DNA from: Priapulus caudatus
Taxonomy: Eukaryota; Priapulida; Priapulimorpha; Priapulimorphida; Priapulidae
Length of the DNA stretch: 37,378 bases
Assembly: GCF_000485595.1 (NCBI RefSeq)
Contig: NW_014577313.1
Coordinates: 287,314 to 324,691, forward strand
Direction of reading: 5' to 3'
In this document: positions 9,441 to 18,661 of the stretch, piece by piece
Position numbering within the stretch: the stretch's first letter is position 1
Layout: the number at the start of each line of letters is the position of its first letter
Notes under the pieces: model-generated
Seen by the model: the letters and a program-made list of their open reading frames with translations, nothing else
Told to the model about the DNA's origin: nothing
Database searches by the model: none
Program-made: the position numbers and the translations under genes

Positions 9441-9683
9441 ATAGGGTCTATGTCCTCCAGGGTATTATCGGAGGGTACCCTGGGTACAGTTTGATATATC
9501 GGAACATACCCTGGTAACTATCTGATATGGTTAGGGTTAGGGAGTAGGCGTAGGCGACTCCCTAGACTCGTTAGTGGAGTAGGCGAGGTACGGTCCGGCA
9601 TATTAGATAGTACCAGGGTATGTTCCGATATATCGAACCGTTCCCAGGGAACCCTCCGATAGTACCCTGGGGGACATAGACCC
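9441..9683. mobile_element. Palindromic MITE copy B
   Basis: About 243 bp, ends ATAGGGTCTATGTCC and GGACATAGACCC. The inner inverted arms carry GGGTACCCTGG, GATATATCGGAACATACC and TATCTGATATGG motifs. The centre has TTAGGGTTAGGGAGTAGGCG. It is the intact form of copy A (in reverse orientation) and would fold into a long hairpin. No coding capacity. Confidence 0.75.
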
Positions 9684-10335
9684 GCTCAGCATTAGTGGCT
9701 GCTACTGCTAGTCTGTTTCTGTTAGTCACTATTCAGTATTAGTGTTAGTGTTCAGCCTAGTTACTAAGTTACTACTACTAGGCGGTGGGCACATCGATTT
9801 GTGTTTCAGCTGCTGAATGCTGTACTGACAGTGACACTATTTTAGTAACGTGCTTTGGAACTCATTAGGTTAAGGGTGATATGAGGGATGAGGAGAGGGT
9901 GATGAAGATAATGATTTCAGGGGCGTAGCTAACTCATTCTGCTTGGGGTTCAGGGCAAAGCTACGTGCAGGTTGGGTTCTAGGTAGCTGACCACGTAATC
10001 CTAATTAATAGAGGATCGAGGATAGAGCGTGAGATCAATGAAGAGGAAAGGATAGACTCCAGCACAGAAGAAACTTGAAGTTGATGATTCTGGACTGGAA
10101 AACTAACTCTGAACTTTTTAATAGTATCCGAGGCAACTGCTAGATATGGCCCTGGATTTGATATACTCCTGTTGCCCATGGTAGGATCACTGAGCATTTG
10201 AATAGAGGTAGTTTTAATGTAGAACTGTAAGTTGAATCATTCTATAATTATAATTGTAATCGTAGTTGCACGCACACATTCTACCTTCACGTTCTAGCTT
10301 TGTAATTGTAGCAACTTCACTTACTGCTTTGCTAG
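9684..10335. other. End of AP3B intron 1, no gene seen
   Basis: Remaining intron sequence with TAG-type short repeats near 9700-9780. I find no coding segment or RNA gene. The intron ends with the acceptor TTTGCTAG before exon 2. Confidence 0.6.
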
Positions 10336-10411
10336 ACACGAAGACTTAAAGACAATGTTGGACAGCAACAAGGATGGACTTAAACTAGAGGCAATGAAGC
10401 GCATCATAGGG
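10336..10411 (+). CDS. AP3B: AP3B exon 2 (adaptin trunk start)
   Basis: Encodes [16 protein letters not shown], then LEAMKRIIG, the first helices of the beta-adaptin trunk. It starts with 1 nt completing the Arg codon from exon 1 and ends ATA GGG|GTGAGT in phase 0. Exon 3 continues [11 protein letters not shown] as in AP-3 beta of other animals. Confidence 0.95.
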
Positions 10412-10723
10412 GTGAGTCGGTGCTGGTGGTGTGCGATGGATGTAGACCTTCGTATTTACGTCGTTAGTACCAGAGTTTCACCGCATGAAAAAACCGTGTT
10501 TTAGGTTATTTCATTCATATCTTACTTCTTACATTAAAATTAAATACTTGACACCTCATCATTGTTCGTTAGGTGTCGATCGGTGGATATTCGCGACGTG
10601 CTGCTGTAACAATTTTGATTTATCATGATATGCATTACATTGCTAGGACACAAATGTTTTAGGCATTTGAGACGCCCGCTTTCGTAATCGTAGCTATTGC
10701 GCTGTTTGAATGTGGTGTTGCAG

Positions 10724-10798
10724 ATGATCGCCAAAGGCAAGGATGCATCCGATCTCTTCCCAGCTGTAGTGAAGAATGTTGTGTCTAAGAACATCGAG
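10724..10798 (+). CDS. AP3B: AP3B exon 3
   Basis: 75 nt, phase 0 to 0: [17 protein letters not shown], then NVVSKNIE. Acceptor TTGCAG, donor GAG|GTATAG. Continues the alpha-solenoid trunk; near-identical to the equivalent segment of known AP-3 beta proteins. Confidence 0.96.
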
Positions 10799-11309
10799 GT
10801 ATAGCCACTGTCGTATTGTCTTTGTTTCATTGTTATTCTGCTTTGTAATCACTGGAGAGATATAGATTTACCTTACAATGGTGTTGCCGTTTGTGAATAT
10901 GGGGTATATATGTGAGTGTTTTACCCCTTATATGCTTATTTTCAAACCATATACCAAAGACCAGTATTTTGTATTGTGTACTTTCCCATCCCATCATTCA
11001 TCAAGTGGCAAAATCAGTGTCGATCAGTTCATTGTGGTTGAGCGATGGCCTAATGGTAGTGTAATCGGAAGTGTATGTGCAGAAGTATTGGGGTTTGAGT
11101 ACCACTGTGGTCGCTGCTGTTGCGCCCTTGAAGAACGGCACTTTATTTAGTTTCACTTTAGTTGGGACTTGCTGAAGAAAAATAGGCTTCTCCCGCCGAC
11201 GTGAGGCTAACAAGTTCACTAGTGACAAGCCTTGATGCTTGATTAGACTAGGGAGAATGGCGCGCGACAGCGACGTTTTAACGTGTGTTTCTGTAACGTT
11301 GACATACAG

Positions 11310-11405
11310 GTGAAGAAGCTGGTATACGTGTATCTTGTACGCTACGCAGAGGAGCAGCAGGACCTGGCTCTCCTCTCTATCAGCACGTTCCAACGAGGCC
11401 TCAAG
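11310..11405 (+). CDS. AP3B: AP3B exon 4
   Basis: 96 nt, phase 0 to 0: [18 protein letters not shown], then [14 protein letters not shown]. The K-L-V-Y-x-Y-L-x-R-Y-A run and the E-Q-Q-D segment are highly conserved in AP-3 beta trunks. Acceptor ACATACAG, donor AAG|GTGAAT. Confidence 0.96.
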
Positions 11406-11577
11406 GTGAATACCTCACCCCGTGCAGATACAACACAACATCGACCCTGCTTTGCATTGCAGAGGTCAAAATTAAGAAACAATTGCTGAATTTCTTTGGA
11501 AACGTTGCAGCCAAAATGTACTTTTGAGTAGGATTTCTAGGTAAAATGAACTGCAAAGAGCATAACAGCTACTTCTA

Positions 11578-11611
<34 letters not shown>

Positions 11612-11648
11612 TCATATATAAATATGAATATCAATATATATATATCTC
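11578..11648. repeat. (AT)n microsatellite
   Basis: TA dinucleotide runs interrupted by CATTCATATATAAATATGAA, in the intron between AP3B exons 4 and 5. Confidence 0.9.
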
Positions 11649-11942
11649 AATCTCAGTTTCTGCTGACAAGTCTGTTAATTTGCTCTTCTGTAGCCCATAA
11701 CGGCAGCATCAAATTTCGGTAATTCTCATGCTTGCTAGATTAGTAATCCGCCAACAGACAATACAACTTCACTACATATTTCTATTTTTCGTTTGCATGA
11801 ACTCTGTCAGGTTTGAGCAGGTACGCTGGCATTATCAGCTACTGTTCTTAATATTTATTAGACATATTAATTAAGTGCAAGTCTTCTGTGACGGTTGTTA
11901 CGTCCGTGGGATTTATTCTGTGTCTTTGTCGTCGTGTTTAAG

Positions 11943-12103
11943 GATCCGAACCAGCTGATCCGTGCGAGTGCACTGCGTGTGCTCTCCAGCATCCGTGTGC
12001 CAGTCATCACGCCGATCATGATGCTTGCCATCAAGGAATCAGTGACCGACATGTCTCCGTTTGTGCGCAAGACGGCTGCACACGCGATACCCAAGCTGCA
12101 CAG
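11943..12103 (+). CDS. AP3B: AP3B exon 5
   Basis: 161 nt: [18 protein letters not shown], then [19 protein letters not shown] and AAHAIPKLH. These are core HEAT/armadillo helices of the beta trunk, with the conserved S-P-[FY]-V-R-K motif. Acceptor GTTTAAG, donor CACAG|GTGCATG. It ends in phase 2 (AG), completed by C of exon 6 to Ser. Confidence 0.96.
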
Positions 12104-12159
12104 GTGCATGCACACGCACATCCATCGTCGTGACTACTGAATAAAATGCTGAATGATAA

Positions 12160-12265
12160 TAATAAATAAATAAATAAATAAATATATATATATATATATA
12201 ATAATGTAAAATATATAATAAATAATAAATATAGATAATAAATATATAATATAATGAATATAAAA
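12160..12265. repeat. AT-rich simple repeat (AATA/AT)n
   Basis: AAATAAATAAATAAAT followed by a (TA)n run and degenerate AATATATAATA units in the intron after exon 5. Confidence 0.85.
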
Positions 12266-12459
12266 CGCCAGTCCTAATTCAAACTATAACACTCATTTCT
12301 CTTCCACCAACGCACCCTGAGTACTAATAACTCTAGCCCTAATTTTAACTGTGACCCGCCTCCCTCTCCCACGAACTCTCCGTGTTTCAGCAGGCATGTG
12401 TATCATGCAGAGTAGAGTCGACTTACTAATGGCGGATTTGTCATGTTTTTTCCATGCAG

Positions 12460-12526
12460 CCTCGATCCAGAGCAGAAGGAATTCTGTGTGGAAATCATCG
12501 AGAAACTGCTATCGGACAAAACAACG
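12460..12526 (+). CDS. AP3B: AP3B exon 6
   Basis: 67 nt: completes Ser, then LDPEQKEFCVEIIEKLL, then SDKTT. Acceptor TCCATGCAG, donor ACG|GTATGA, phase 0. The next segment expected in the family (the VMAFEEVCPxR-type helix and the VVxxHMLTRYA region) is not found anywhere in the window. This is the last exon in correct order before the scrambled part. Confidence 0.95.
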
Positions 12527-13135
12527 GTATGACACTTTCACTGACACGAAACCTGCATTTATCACTCAAGTCATCACACATATTCACAAATTAATGCATG
12601 GACACTTTATTTTAATTCTTTATGAATTTCTATGCGTCCCTAAATGCAATTTCAAGAATTCAGAAAGTGAAGGGTCACCCACCAATATGCAGGCTGGGTG
12701 TACTCCAATTTTTTGGACTAGTGAATATGGTTGTGATTGAATAGATTTTGACTGTATGACTTCAATTTCGAAGCACTTCATTCCATTCTTACCATCAGAA
12801 ATTTTTGCCTTGTACTGGAAAAATCTGTCCTACAGTGATGAAAGGGTGAGGTAGGGAGGGCTGAATCCCTGAACCCACCTTCTGGATCTATATCCCCACA
12901 TCATTTGTGTATACTTTCATGCCATTGCATAAGCGTTTCTATCTAGTCCCCCGTATCACCCAAAAACAACCACTGCTGAATGAAAAGAGTTGCGTGTTGA
13001 ATTTGTAATCTGAACAAAACTGAACAGCTTGAGTTCAATGTTCAAGAGTGAGTCGTCAAGGGGGGGCATGTTCAAAGGCGGGCATGCACAAGTCAGTTTC
13101 AGTTCCCACACATGTAGATTACTGAGTGTCGCATC
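12527..13135. other. Intron after exon 6, no gene seen
   Basis: No coding segment or RNA gene recognised. It should contain the next AP3B trunk exon if the order were intact, but does not. It runs into a CT tract at which the sequence changes to the hinge/ear block. Confidence 0.6.
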
Positions 13136-13206
13136 TCCCTCTCTCTCTCTGTCCCTCCCTCCACCCCTCCCTCCCTCCCTCCCTCCCTCTCTCTCTCTCT
13201 CTCTTT
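13136..13206. repeat. (CT)n / (CCCT)n tract at a block junction
   Basis: Polypyrimidine run of CTCTCT, CCCTCCCT and CTCTCT again. It directly precedes the first base shared with the second hinge/ear copy (13204 here, 22797 there), so it is a likely false-join site. Confidence 0.85.
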
Positions 13207-13244
13207 GACTCACGCACGCACACGCACACACACACACACATGCG

Positions 13245-13505
13245 GAGAGACCAGATCCAGCTCCTGCACACATACATTAGCAATCGTTGCATCTTTCTCT
13301 CTTTCTCTCACGCACACACGCACAGAGAGAGACCAGATCCAGCTCCTGCACACATACATTAGCAATCGTTGCATCTTTCTCTCTTTCTCTCTCCCACGCA
13401 CACACATACATTACAAATCATCACATCTTTCTGTCTTTCTCACACACGCACACATACGTTAACAAGGATTGCATCTTGCTCTGTTTCTCTCTCCCACACG
13501 CACAG
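13245..13505 (+). repeat. Minisatellite carrying copies of the exon 12 acceptor
   Basis: Degenerate units of 70-90 bp made of TTGCATCTTTCTCTCTTTCTC, then a CGCACACA run, then sometimes AGAGAGACCAGATCCAGCTC. The last part copies the acceptor and first codons of AP3B exon 12 (real copy at 13501-13530). Complete copies start near 13247 and 13329 (period 82). Each carries a CAG|AGAG decoy acceptor with a polypyrimidine tract. Confidence 0.75.
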
Positions 13506-13718
13506 AGAGAGACCAGTTCCAGCTCGGCACACTCTCTCACTTCAACAACGCGAAGGCGAGTGGCTACCAGGAGCTTCCGGACTGGCCGGCGACGGCCGCC
13601 GATCCGTCGGTGCGTAACGTCGAGGTGCCGATGCCGTGGTCTGACCCGACCGTCAAGTCGAAGAAGACGACGAAGAAGAAGCAGTCGTTCTACTCGGACA
13701 GCGAGCATTCGTCCGAAG
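13506..13718 (+). CDS. AP3B: AP3B exon 12, copy 1 (trunk end/hinge start)
   Basis: Encodes [14 protein letters not shown], then [19 protein letters not shown] and a basic [11 protein letters not shown] segment ending [10 protein letters not shown]. The [10 protein letters not shown] and D-P-S-V-R-N-V-E-V motifs mark the AP-3 beta region after the trunk. Acceptor CGCACAG, donor GAAG|GTACGAG, phase 1. The preceding family segment (the LVKLQxLNLxAKL helices and following residues) is absent from the window. Confidence 0.94.
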
Positions 13719-13740
13719 GTACGAGCGCGCGGCACACCCC

Positions 13741-13965
13741 ACATACGCTCTCTCTCTCTCTCTCTCGCGCGCTCTCCCTCTCGCGCTCTCACACGCGATC
13801 TCTCTCTCGCGCGCTCTCCCTCTCGCGCTCTCACACGCGATCTTTCTCGTACGCTCTCTCGCACGTGCTCTGTCTCACGCTCGCTCCCTCTGGCATGCGC
13901 TCTCTCTCGCGCTCGCTCTATCTCTCTCTTGCGCGCTCTCTCTTGCGCGCTCTTTCTCGGCTAGA
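13741..13965. repeat. (CT)n / CGCGCTCTC-rich tract
   Basis: Imperfect TCTCTCTCGCGCGCTCTCC units filling the intron after exon 12. This is where the two hinge/ear copies differ most in length. Arg/Ser-rich open frames on both strands here are repeat artefacts. Confidence 0.85.
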
Positions 13966-14214
13966 AAAGTGACAAATGTTAGTCGTTGAACGGCAAAAAA
14001 TCGATCAGATCGAGCAGAGCACATGCTGCACAGTGTCACGCTCGCGATCTCACTCTTGCTGTCTGTCGGCTAGTAAGCTAATGAATTCAGTCCAAGTCGA
14101 TGAAGTTTAATGAATGAGTCGACCTGAAGATTTCAATAGTTGAACATGAAGCAGTTAGCTGATCACGTGCGGTATCTAATTTATCGATTGGAACACAAAC
14201 GCAGTAACTTGTCT

Positions 14215-14455
14215 GGTATAGAATGGGCACCTGTCTATTAAGGATGCTTGGCCTTTCGCTTGAGCCACAGTTATGCAGTGAAACCATCTCTATAGAACAG
14301 ACACCTATTTATATAGGACACTTTAAAGGTGTTTCCTACGAGCGACCATTATGCACAGGTTTGTCTGTCACTCACTGTGTGTGTTTGACAGATCACTCCA
14401 AGGAAATGCGAAAAGTATGCTTTATAGGCACATGTCTGTTATGTAGAGGTGTTCG
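14215..14455 (+). repeat. Dispersed ~60-bp modular repeat
   Basis: Modules GGCACCTGTCTATTAAGGA, CAGTGAAACCATCTCTATAG, GGACACTTTAAAGGTGTTTCC and GGCACATGTCTGTTATG resemble 31200-31380 and, in reverse, 1730-1850. Confidence 0.5.
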
Positions 14456-14547
14456 CTAATACAGATTGGCGTTTGCAGTTTTACGCGTCCACAATGTGAG
14501 CACCCGCGTTGTGTTCGTTAACTTGAGTCTGTCTGTATTTTCGTCAG

Positions 14548-14795
14548 ACTCGTCATCTGGCAGCGACTCCGACAGCGATACGAGTGAAGAGTCGGGAAGC
14601 GAGGAGGAGGAGGAGGAGGAAGATGCTGAGGCAGAGGAGGCGGGAAGCAGCAAATCTGGGAAGGATGGAGAGGAGGCGGAGGAGGAGGAAGAGGAGAGCA
14701 GCGAGAGTGACGAATCGTCGAGCGAGGCGGAGGATAGCTCCAGCGAGGAGGAGGAATCTGAGGAGGAGCCTGTAGTCGTGGTGAAGCCCAAGAAG
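14548..14795 (+). CDS. AP3B: AP3B exon 13, copy 1 (acidic Ser/Glu hinge)
   Basis: Encodes DSSSGSDSDSDTSEESG, a long Glu/Ser run and VVVVKPKK. The hinge of AP-3 beta is unusually acidic and serine-rich, and in the family it is a phosphorylation target. Acceptor CGTCAG, donor AAG|GTAAAA. The 1-nt carry gives Glu-Asp-Ser across the junction and it ends in phase 0. The antisense serine-rich frame is a shadow. Confidence 0.93.
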
Positions 14796-15122
14796 GTAAA
14801 ATAATTGAGTGAACTAAAAGATTCCCAAAAGAAATCAGTTACATTTTGAGATCGATCCAAAGCGTTTACCGAGACGAGCTCGACAGCCGATCTGCTGAAC
14901 TGCTCATCTGTGTGCATAATTACAGATCTTTTTGTATATATACATAATAACTATTACGAGTGTCCGTATACACCAAGTTGTTCTCAGCGTAGCTAGCACA
15001 CCTACACCTAGTTAGGCCAGCGAGGGCTGCATTTCATTGCTGACTGAAGGCCGGCCTTCCATGCCCGAAATTTCAACAGGGTAACTTGTCCCCATAGTGA
15101 CAATCATTGCTTGCATTTGCAG

Positions 15123-15189
15123 CGACCACCGAAACATGCAAAAGCTCCGAAAAAGGAGGCAGTGGACCTACTGCTGGACCTAGATGATG
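15123..15189 (+). CDS. AP3B: AP3B exon 14, copy 1 (clathrin-box motif)
   Basis: Encodes RPPKHAKAPKKEAVDLL, then LDLDD. LLDLDD fits the clathrin-box consensus (L-[IL]-x-L-[DE]) found at this position in AP-3 beta. Acceptor TTTGCAG, donor GATG|GTAAGC, phase 1. It joins exon 15 in frame as Asp-Asp-Val-Pro-Ser. Confidence 0.92.
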
Positions 15190-15429
15190 GTAAGCCACGT
15201 TCTTGAGTACAACTGCTGCCGGGACCCGGGGAGGGGGGGCATGCGGTGGGCAATCAGTCGTGTGATGTCATCATGTTAGCTTGTACAAGGTAGGAGTGGA
15301 AATTTACACGTTTCCACTTTTCCAGGGTAAACGGGTCTGCTGCCAAAAAAATTGGTGCGATCTTATGGTTGGTCATGCATTACGTCGTCCGTTCTGCGCG
15401 TGCAACTGTTGGCGGTTTACTAGCATATC

Positions 15430-15635
15430 ACATGCAACGTGACACGCTCCGTAGCCTATACATGTATCCTAGCATACATAACATAACATACGTGAGATAG
15501 CCTATGCATCCTAGCATACATAACTTAACATACGTGACTGCGTAACGTATTATACATAATGCAGTGTATGTAACGTAGCATACGTAATGCAGTGTATGTA
15601 ACATAGCATATATAACATACTGTACGGCAATGACA
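15430..15635. repeat. AGCATACATAAC-type tandem repeat
   Basis: Degenerate units of TAGCATACATAACATAACATACGTGA- and TGCAGTGTATGTAAC-type, several times in tandem within the intron after exon 14. Confidence 0.7.
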
Positions 15636-15648
15636 CATTATTTTGCAG

Positions 15649-15695
15649 GCAGTGTTACGGCGGTGCAGAAGCAGCAGCAGCAGCAGCAGCAGCAG
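15649..15695 (+). other. Possible 47-nt polyGln cassette (CAG)8, copy 1
   Basis: TTTTGCAG acceptor, then codons SVTAVQK and eight CAG, then a GTAGTG donor. The left phase fits exon 14 (Gly-Ser-Val). The length is not a multiple of 3 and the right phase does not fit exon 15. Exon 14 to exon 15 is in frame without it, so it is more likely a decoy or a cassette that disrupts the reading frame than a constitutive exon. Confidence 0.35.
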
Positions 15696-15973
15696 GTAGT
15701 GGCTTGGTGTGGCAGCAGACCACCCAGGGGCCGTGCGCCCGTTGTGTTTATAGCAGCTTGTGTGTGTGAGAAGTTTCATTGACTCACCGACGAAGCTCTC
15801 TCTCCTGCATGGCATTTACCTCAATAACTCGCTTGCGACACAGATGCATCTTATTCCTCTATGCTATGGAACAATGTTTTGCATCTGCTGCTGCCATGCC
15901 TGCTGTTGCTGCTACTTTGCTCCAGCTACTCTGCCCCAGCTCTATGCTTATGGTTTGACGTTTTGTATTGTAG

Positions 15974-16080
15974 TGCCGAGTGTGGCTGTGTCCCCCTTCC
16001 TGAAGCCAGGTGAAACGTTAACCCCCTCCCTCCTCTCTAGTGGGAGTACATCTGAGAAGACATCAACTATGCAACTAACA
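15974..16080 (+). CDS. AP3B: AP3B exon 15, copy 1 (Ser/Pro linker)
   Basis: Encodes VPSVAVSPFLKPGETLT, then PSLLSSGSTSEKTSTMQLT, the Ser/Thr/Pro-rich linker between the clathrin box and the ear. Acceptor TTGTAG, strong donor GTATGT, phase 0. An internal GTGAAA at 16010 is a weaker alternative donor, but using it would put the next exon out of frame. Confidence 0.82.
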
Positions 16081-16384
16081 GTATGTATTCTGCACAGAGA
16101 CACGCACACGCTCTGTGGGGGAGCCTGATGCTGAGGCGCGGAGGGTGAGAGATCGCCTGAAATGTGTAATAACAGAAGGGCTTCAGTAGCGGTTCTCCTT
16201 AACCCTGCCCCGCTACTACCCCTCCCATGTTCCTATTATGTGACCCTTTCCCTACCCGCTTCTCTCCCCCACCACCTGTCTTCCTGTTGCATAACCATCC
16301 CCCTGCTCGCTCTCTTTCTACTGTGCTGTTGCCAATACATTCATCAGCTCTCTTTTTTTATGCTATCGCCATCTCTCTTCCTAG

Positions 16385-16409
16385 CCCCCTCTCTCTCTTT
16401 CTTTCTTTG

Positions 16410-16440
<31 letters not shown>

Positions 16441-16468
16441 GTCTCTGCCTCTCTCTCTCTCTCTCAGT
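16385..16468. repeat. (CT)n microsatellite
   Basis: CTCTCTCTTTCTTTCTTTGTCTCT and similar polypyrimidine runs in the intron between exons 15 and 16. The rest of 16081-16929 shows no coding segment. Confidence 0.85.
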
Positions 16469-16929
16469 CATCTATTTGCATCGTACGAAGACTAGTGAAT
16501 GCTGCATTACTGTGCGATATACCTGTACGTTTGCAATGCTATTTTATTTAGTATTAGAAAGGTTAGTTCTCTTTACAACATATGGAATAACATCTAACCA
16601 GAGAGACTGGTTTGCGAACAATGTTTTGAAAATGTTCACTACTGGATGCTCGATTCGAACTAACAATAGTAGTAACAGCGCATAACAACGATAACGGCGG
16701 CAGTTACAGCGCGATCACGTAGACTAAAACGTCACGATGTTCAACAAAGACTACGACGTTCCTAACACAACCTCAACACTATTGCATATGTTTCCTCAAC
16801 AACACTATTGCATCTATCAGATTTTTTTGCCACGAAAAAAGACTGTGTTTAGTGTACGTATTTGCATTTGAATTACATCCAATAAAGATTTAATAAAAAT
16901 AATAATAATGTTGCGAACGTCGTCACTAG

Positions 16930-17118
16930 GTGACAGCACCAGCGCACGTGCCGACGCGAACGCACGAGCTGCTGAATCGGATGGCAGGCGCGGGTCTGTC
17001 GGTGAGCTACCGGTTCACGCGCGGGGAGAACATTTACTCTGCCAGCATGGTGACAGTCGAACTGACGCTAACAAACCACAGTGACAATGACATCAAGAAG
17101 ATCTCACTGAGCCAGAAG
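16930..17118 (+). CDS. AP3B: AP3B exon 16, copy 1 (ear domain, N-terminal part)
   Basis: 189 nt, phase 0 to 0: VTAPAHVPTRTHELLNRM, then GLSVSYRFTRGENIYS and VTVELTLTNHSDNDIKK. This matches the beta-sandwich start of the AP-3 beta ear, with the conserved F/HVPT-x-T-H-x-LL-x-RM motif. Acceptor TCACTAG, donor AAG|GTAAGC. Confidence 0.94.
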
Positions 17119-17171
17119 GTAAGCGTGTGCACCTGTTGATGGCAGCTGATTTATGAGTGACCTGGTGACGC

Positions 17172-17222
17172 TCATGTGTGTGCGTATGCGTGTGCGTGTG
17201 CGTATGCGTGTGTGTGTGTGTA
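17172..17222. repeat. (GT)n microsatellite
   Basis: GTGTGTGCGTATGCGTGTGCG run just downstream of exon 16. Copy 2 (26774-26820) has GTGCGTGTGCG where this copy has GTATGCG. It marks the right edge of the segment where the two copies look identical. Confidence 0.85.
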
Positions 17223-17376
17223 TATTTTATTATTCTCATACATTTTATTATTTGATTGTCTTGAGAATTAATTGTATGGTGTTGGTCGGTGCAGCGATGA
17301 AGTATATTTTTGTAATGCACGTTTGTAATAGTTTCGTGAAGCCAACATGCAATAGTTTCATCCTGCACAATTGCAG

Positions 17377-17419
17377 AAATCATCACCAGGAATGGAGTTG
17401 AAAAGCTTTCCTGAAATCG
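17377..17419 (+). CDS. AP3B: AP3B exon 17, copy 1 (43-nt microexon)
   Basis: Encodes KSSPGMELKSFPEI plus 1 nt. Acceptor AATTGCAG, donor ATCG|GTGAGT. The carry G with AG of exon 18 gives Glu (PEIECLAV), so the phases fit exactly. The position corresponds to the G-M-x-[ML]-x-x-F strand of the AP-3 beta ear. Confidence 0.9.
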
Positions 17420-18147
17420 GTGAGTCTGTGAACTGAGTGTGAGTGAGAGTGTGTTGGCATGTATTGTAGTATCTCCTCTAATGGACAAGATAGGCTCCTG
17501 AGGCTTCTGTACACTGAGCAAATCATTCATTACCAGCACATTGATTATGTAGCATGATTAGGGTGCTACTCACCCAAGGGCTGTTGTCAGAAAAATTGTG
17601 GCTCTATGATAATGATTCGTACAGTGGTCGCTGCTTTATTGAGACTGGTTGGAAACAATGGAAATGAACCAATTTTCAGTCGCACGTGCATGTCCACTTG
17701 TACCTCATGCGATCATCTGTTACACACAAGTTTATCCATAAAAATGTTTTGTGAGGTCATTATGTCAAGAATCGACTAAAAAGCTGAGAATTGTCAATTT
17801 GTTTTTAAGTTTAGGATCGTTTTACAAAGTTCACTGAAGAAAAGAAGTTTGTTCTGCAGAAAATATCCCATTTAACCGAGGTCGTGTCCCCTTTTATCTG
17901 ATTATAATAGCATGCGTACGTTTCGTTTTTCAAAAACGTTGTTTAAGCAATGTGTGGCTTTAAATACGAAGTCCGATAAATCAGAGACCAATGTAATAAT
18001 TATTACATATCAAAACAACGATGGCTGCCGTGGACAAACCGCACAAGGACGAACAATGTGATCACTAATGATTCTTCATTTATGTATCGAGCCATGTAGT
18101 AACATGATACAATATTTAATAATATGCGACAGCAACACAGTCTGAAC

Positions 18148-18309
18148 CAGTGCTTCTTAAATTGGTGAGTGGTTCACCCAAGGGTGAATGAAATTATTTT
18201 GGGGTGAATGAAACTTACCAAAAACACAAGGAAATTAAGCCGCGGGTGAATGAAATTTTGTGATAAAGACTCGACGATGAATGACACTGAAATAGTTTAA
18301 GAAGCACTG
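18148..18309. mobile_element. 162-bp hAT-type MITE, copy 1
   Basis: Terminal inverted repeats CAGTGCTTCTTAAA and TTTAAGAAGCACTG, flanked by GTCTGAAC (18140-18147) and GTCTAAAC (18310-18317). These are an 8-bp target duplication with one mismatch, close to the hAT preference nTCTAGAn. The interior has GGGTGAATGAAA repeats and no coding capacity. It lies in the intron before exon 18; the same element is at 27753-27914. Confidence 0.8.
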
Positions 18310-18369
18310 GTCTAAACTACTTACGCAACAGACCAATGACGGCCGTGCGTGCGCCCTTGACGTTTACAG

Positions 18370-18555
18370 AGTGCCTGGCCGTCGGCGAATTGCGCAGCGC
18401 GACGATCGGCATCGACTACGCCGACACGACGCAGCCGGCTGTGCTCGAGGTCGTCGTCGCGGCAACGGGAAGCCACGCCGTGAGTCTGCCGGCGCCCGTC
18501 GGAGAGCAGCTGCAGCCGATCATCATCACCGACAACGACTTCCGGCTGCAGCAAG
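18370..18555 (+). CDS. AP3B: AP3B exon 18, copy 1 (ear domain)
   Basis: Encodes (E)CLAVGELRSATIGIDY, then ADTTQPAVLEVVVAATG and LPAPVGEQLQPIIITDNDF, ending RLQQ. Conserved elements are the I/M-G-I-D-[FY]-x-D-[ST]-T-Q segment and P-P/A-x-V-G-E-x-L-x-P. Acceptor TTTACAG, donor CAAG|GTGACG; phase 1 end gives Ala with exon 19. It differs from copy 2 by Leu versus Ser in GE(L/S)RSA. Confidence 0.93.
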
Positions 18556-18661
18556 GTGACGATGCATCTTTATTGAGATGCAACTTTATTGATACAGTCG
18601 AGTCTTCATTCGAACAATCCTTAGTCTCAATCTTCGTTGGCGGAACCACACCGAGTTAAGT

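Noticed and set aside
13287-13964. 225-codon Arg/Ser-rich frame and antisense frames, also at 22877-23563
   Set aside because: They read through CT-rich intron and overlap exon 12 in the wrong frame. The true frame is RDQFQLG...DSEHSSE.
14456-14917. 153-codon serine-rich antisense frame, also at 24055-24516
   Set aside because: Mirror image of the acidic Glu/Ser hinge exon on the plus strand.
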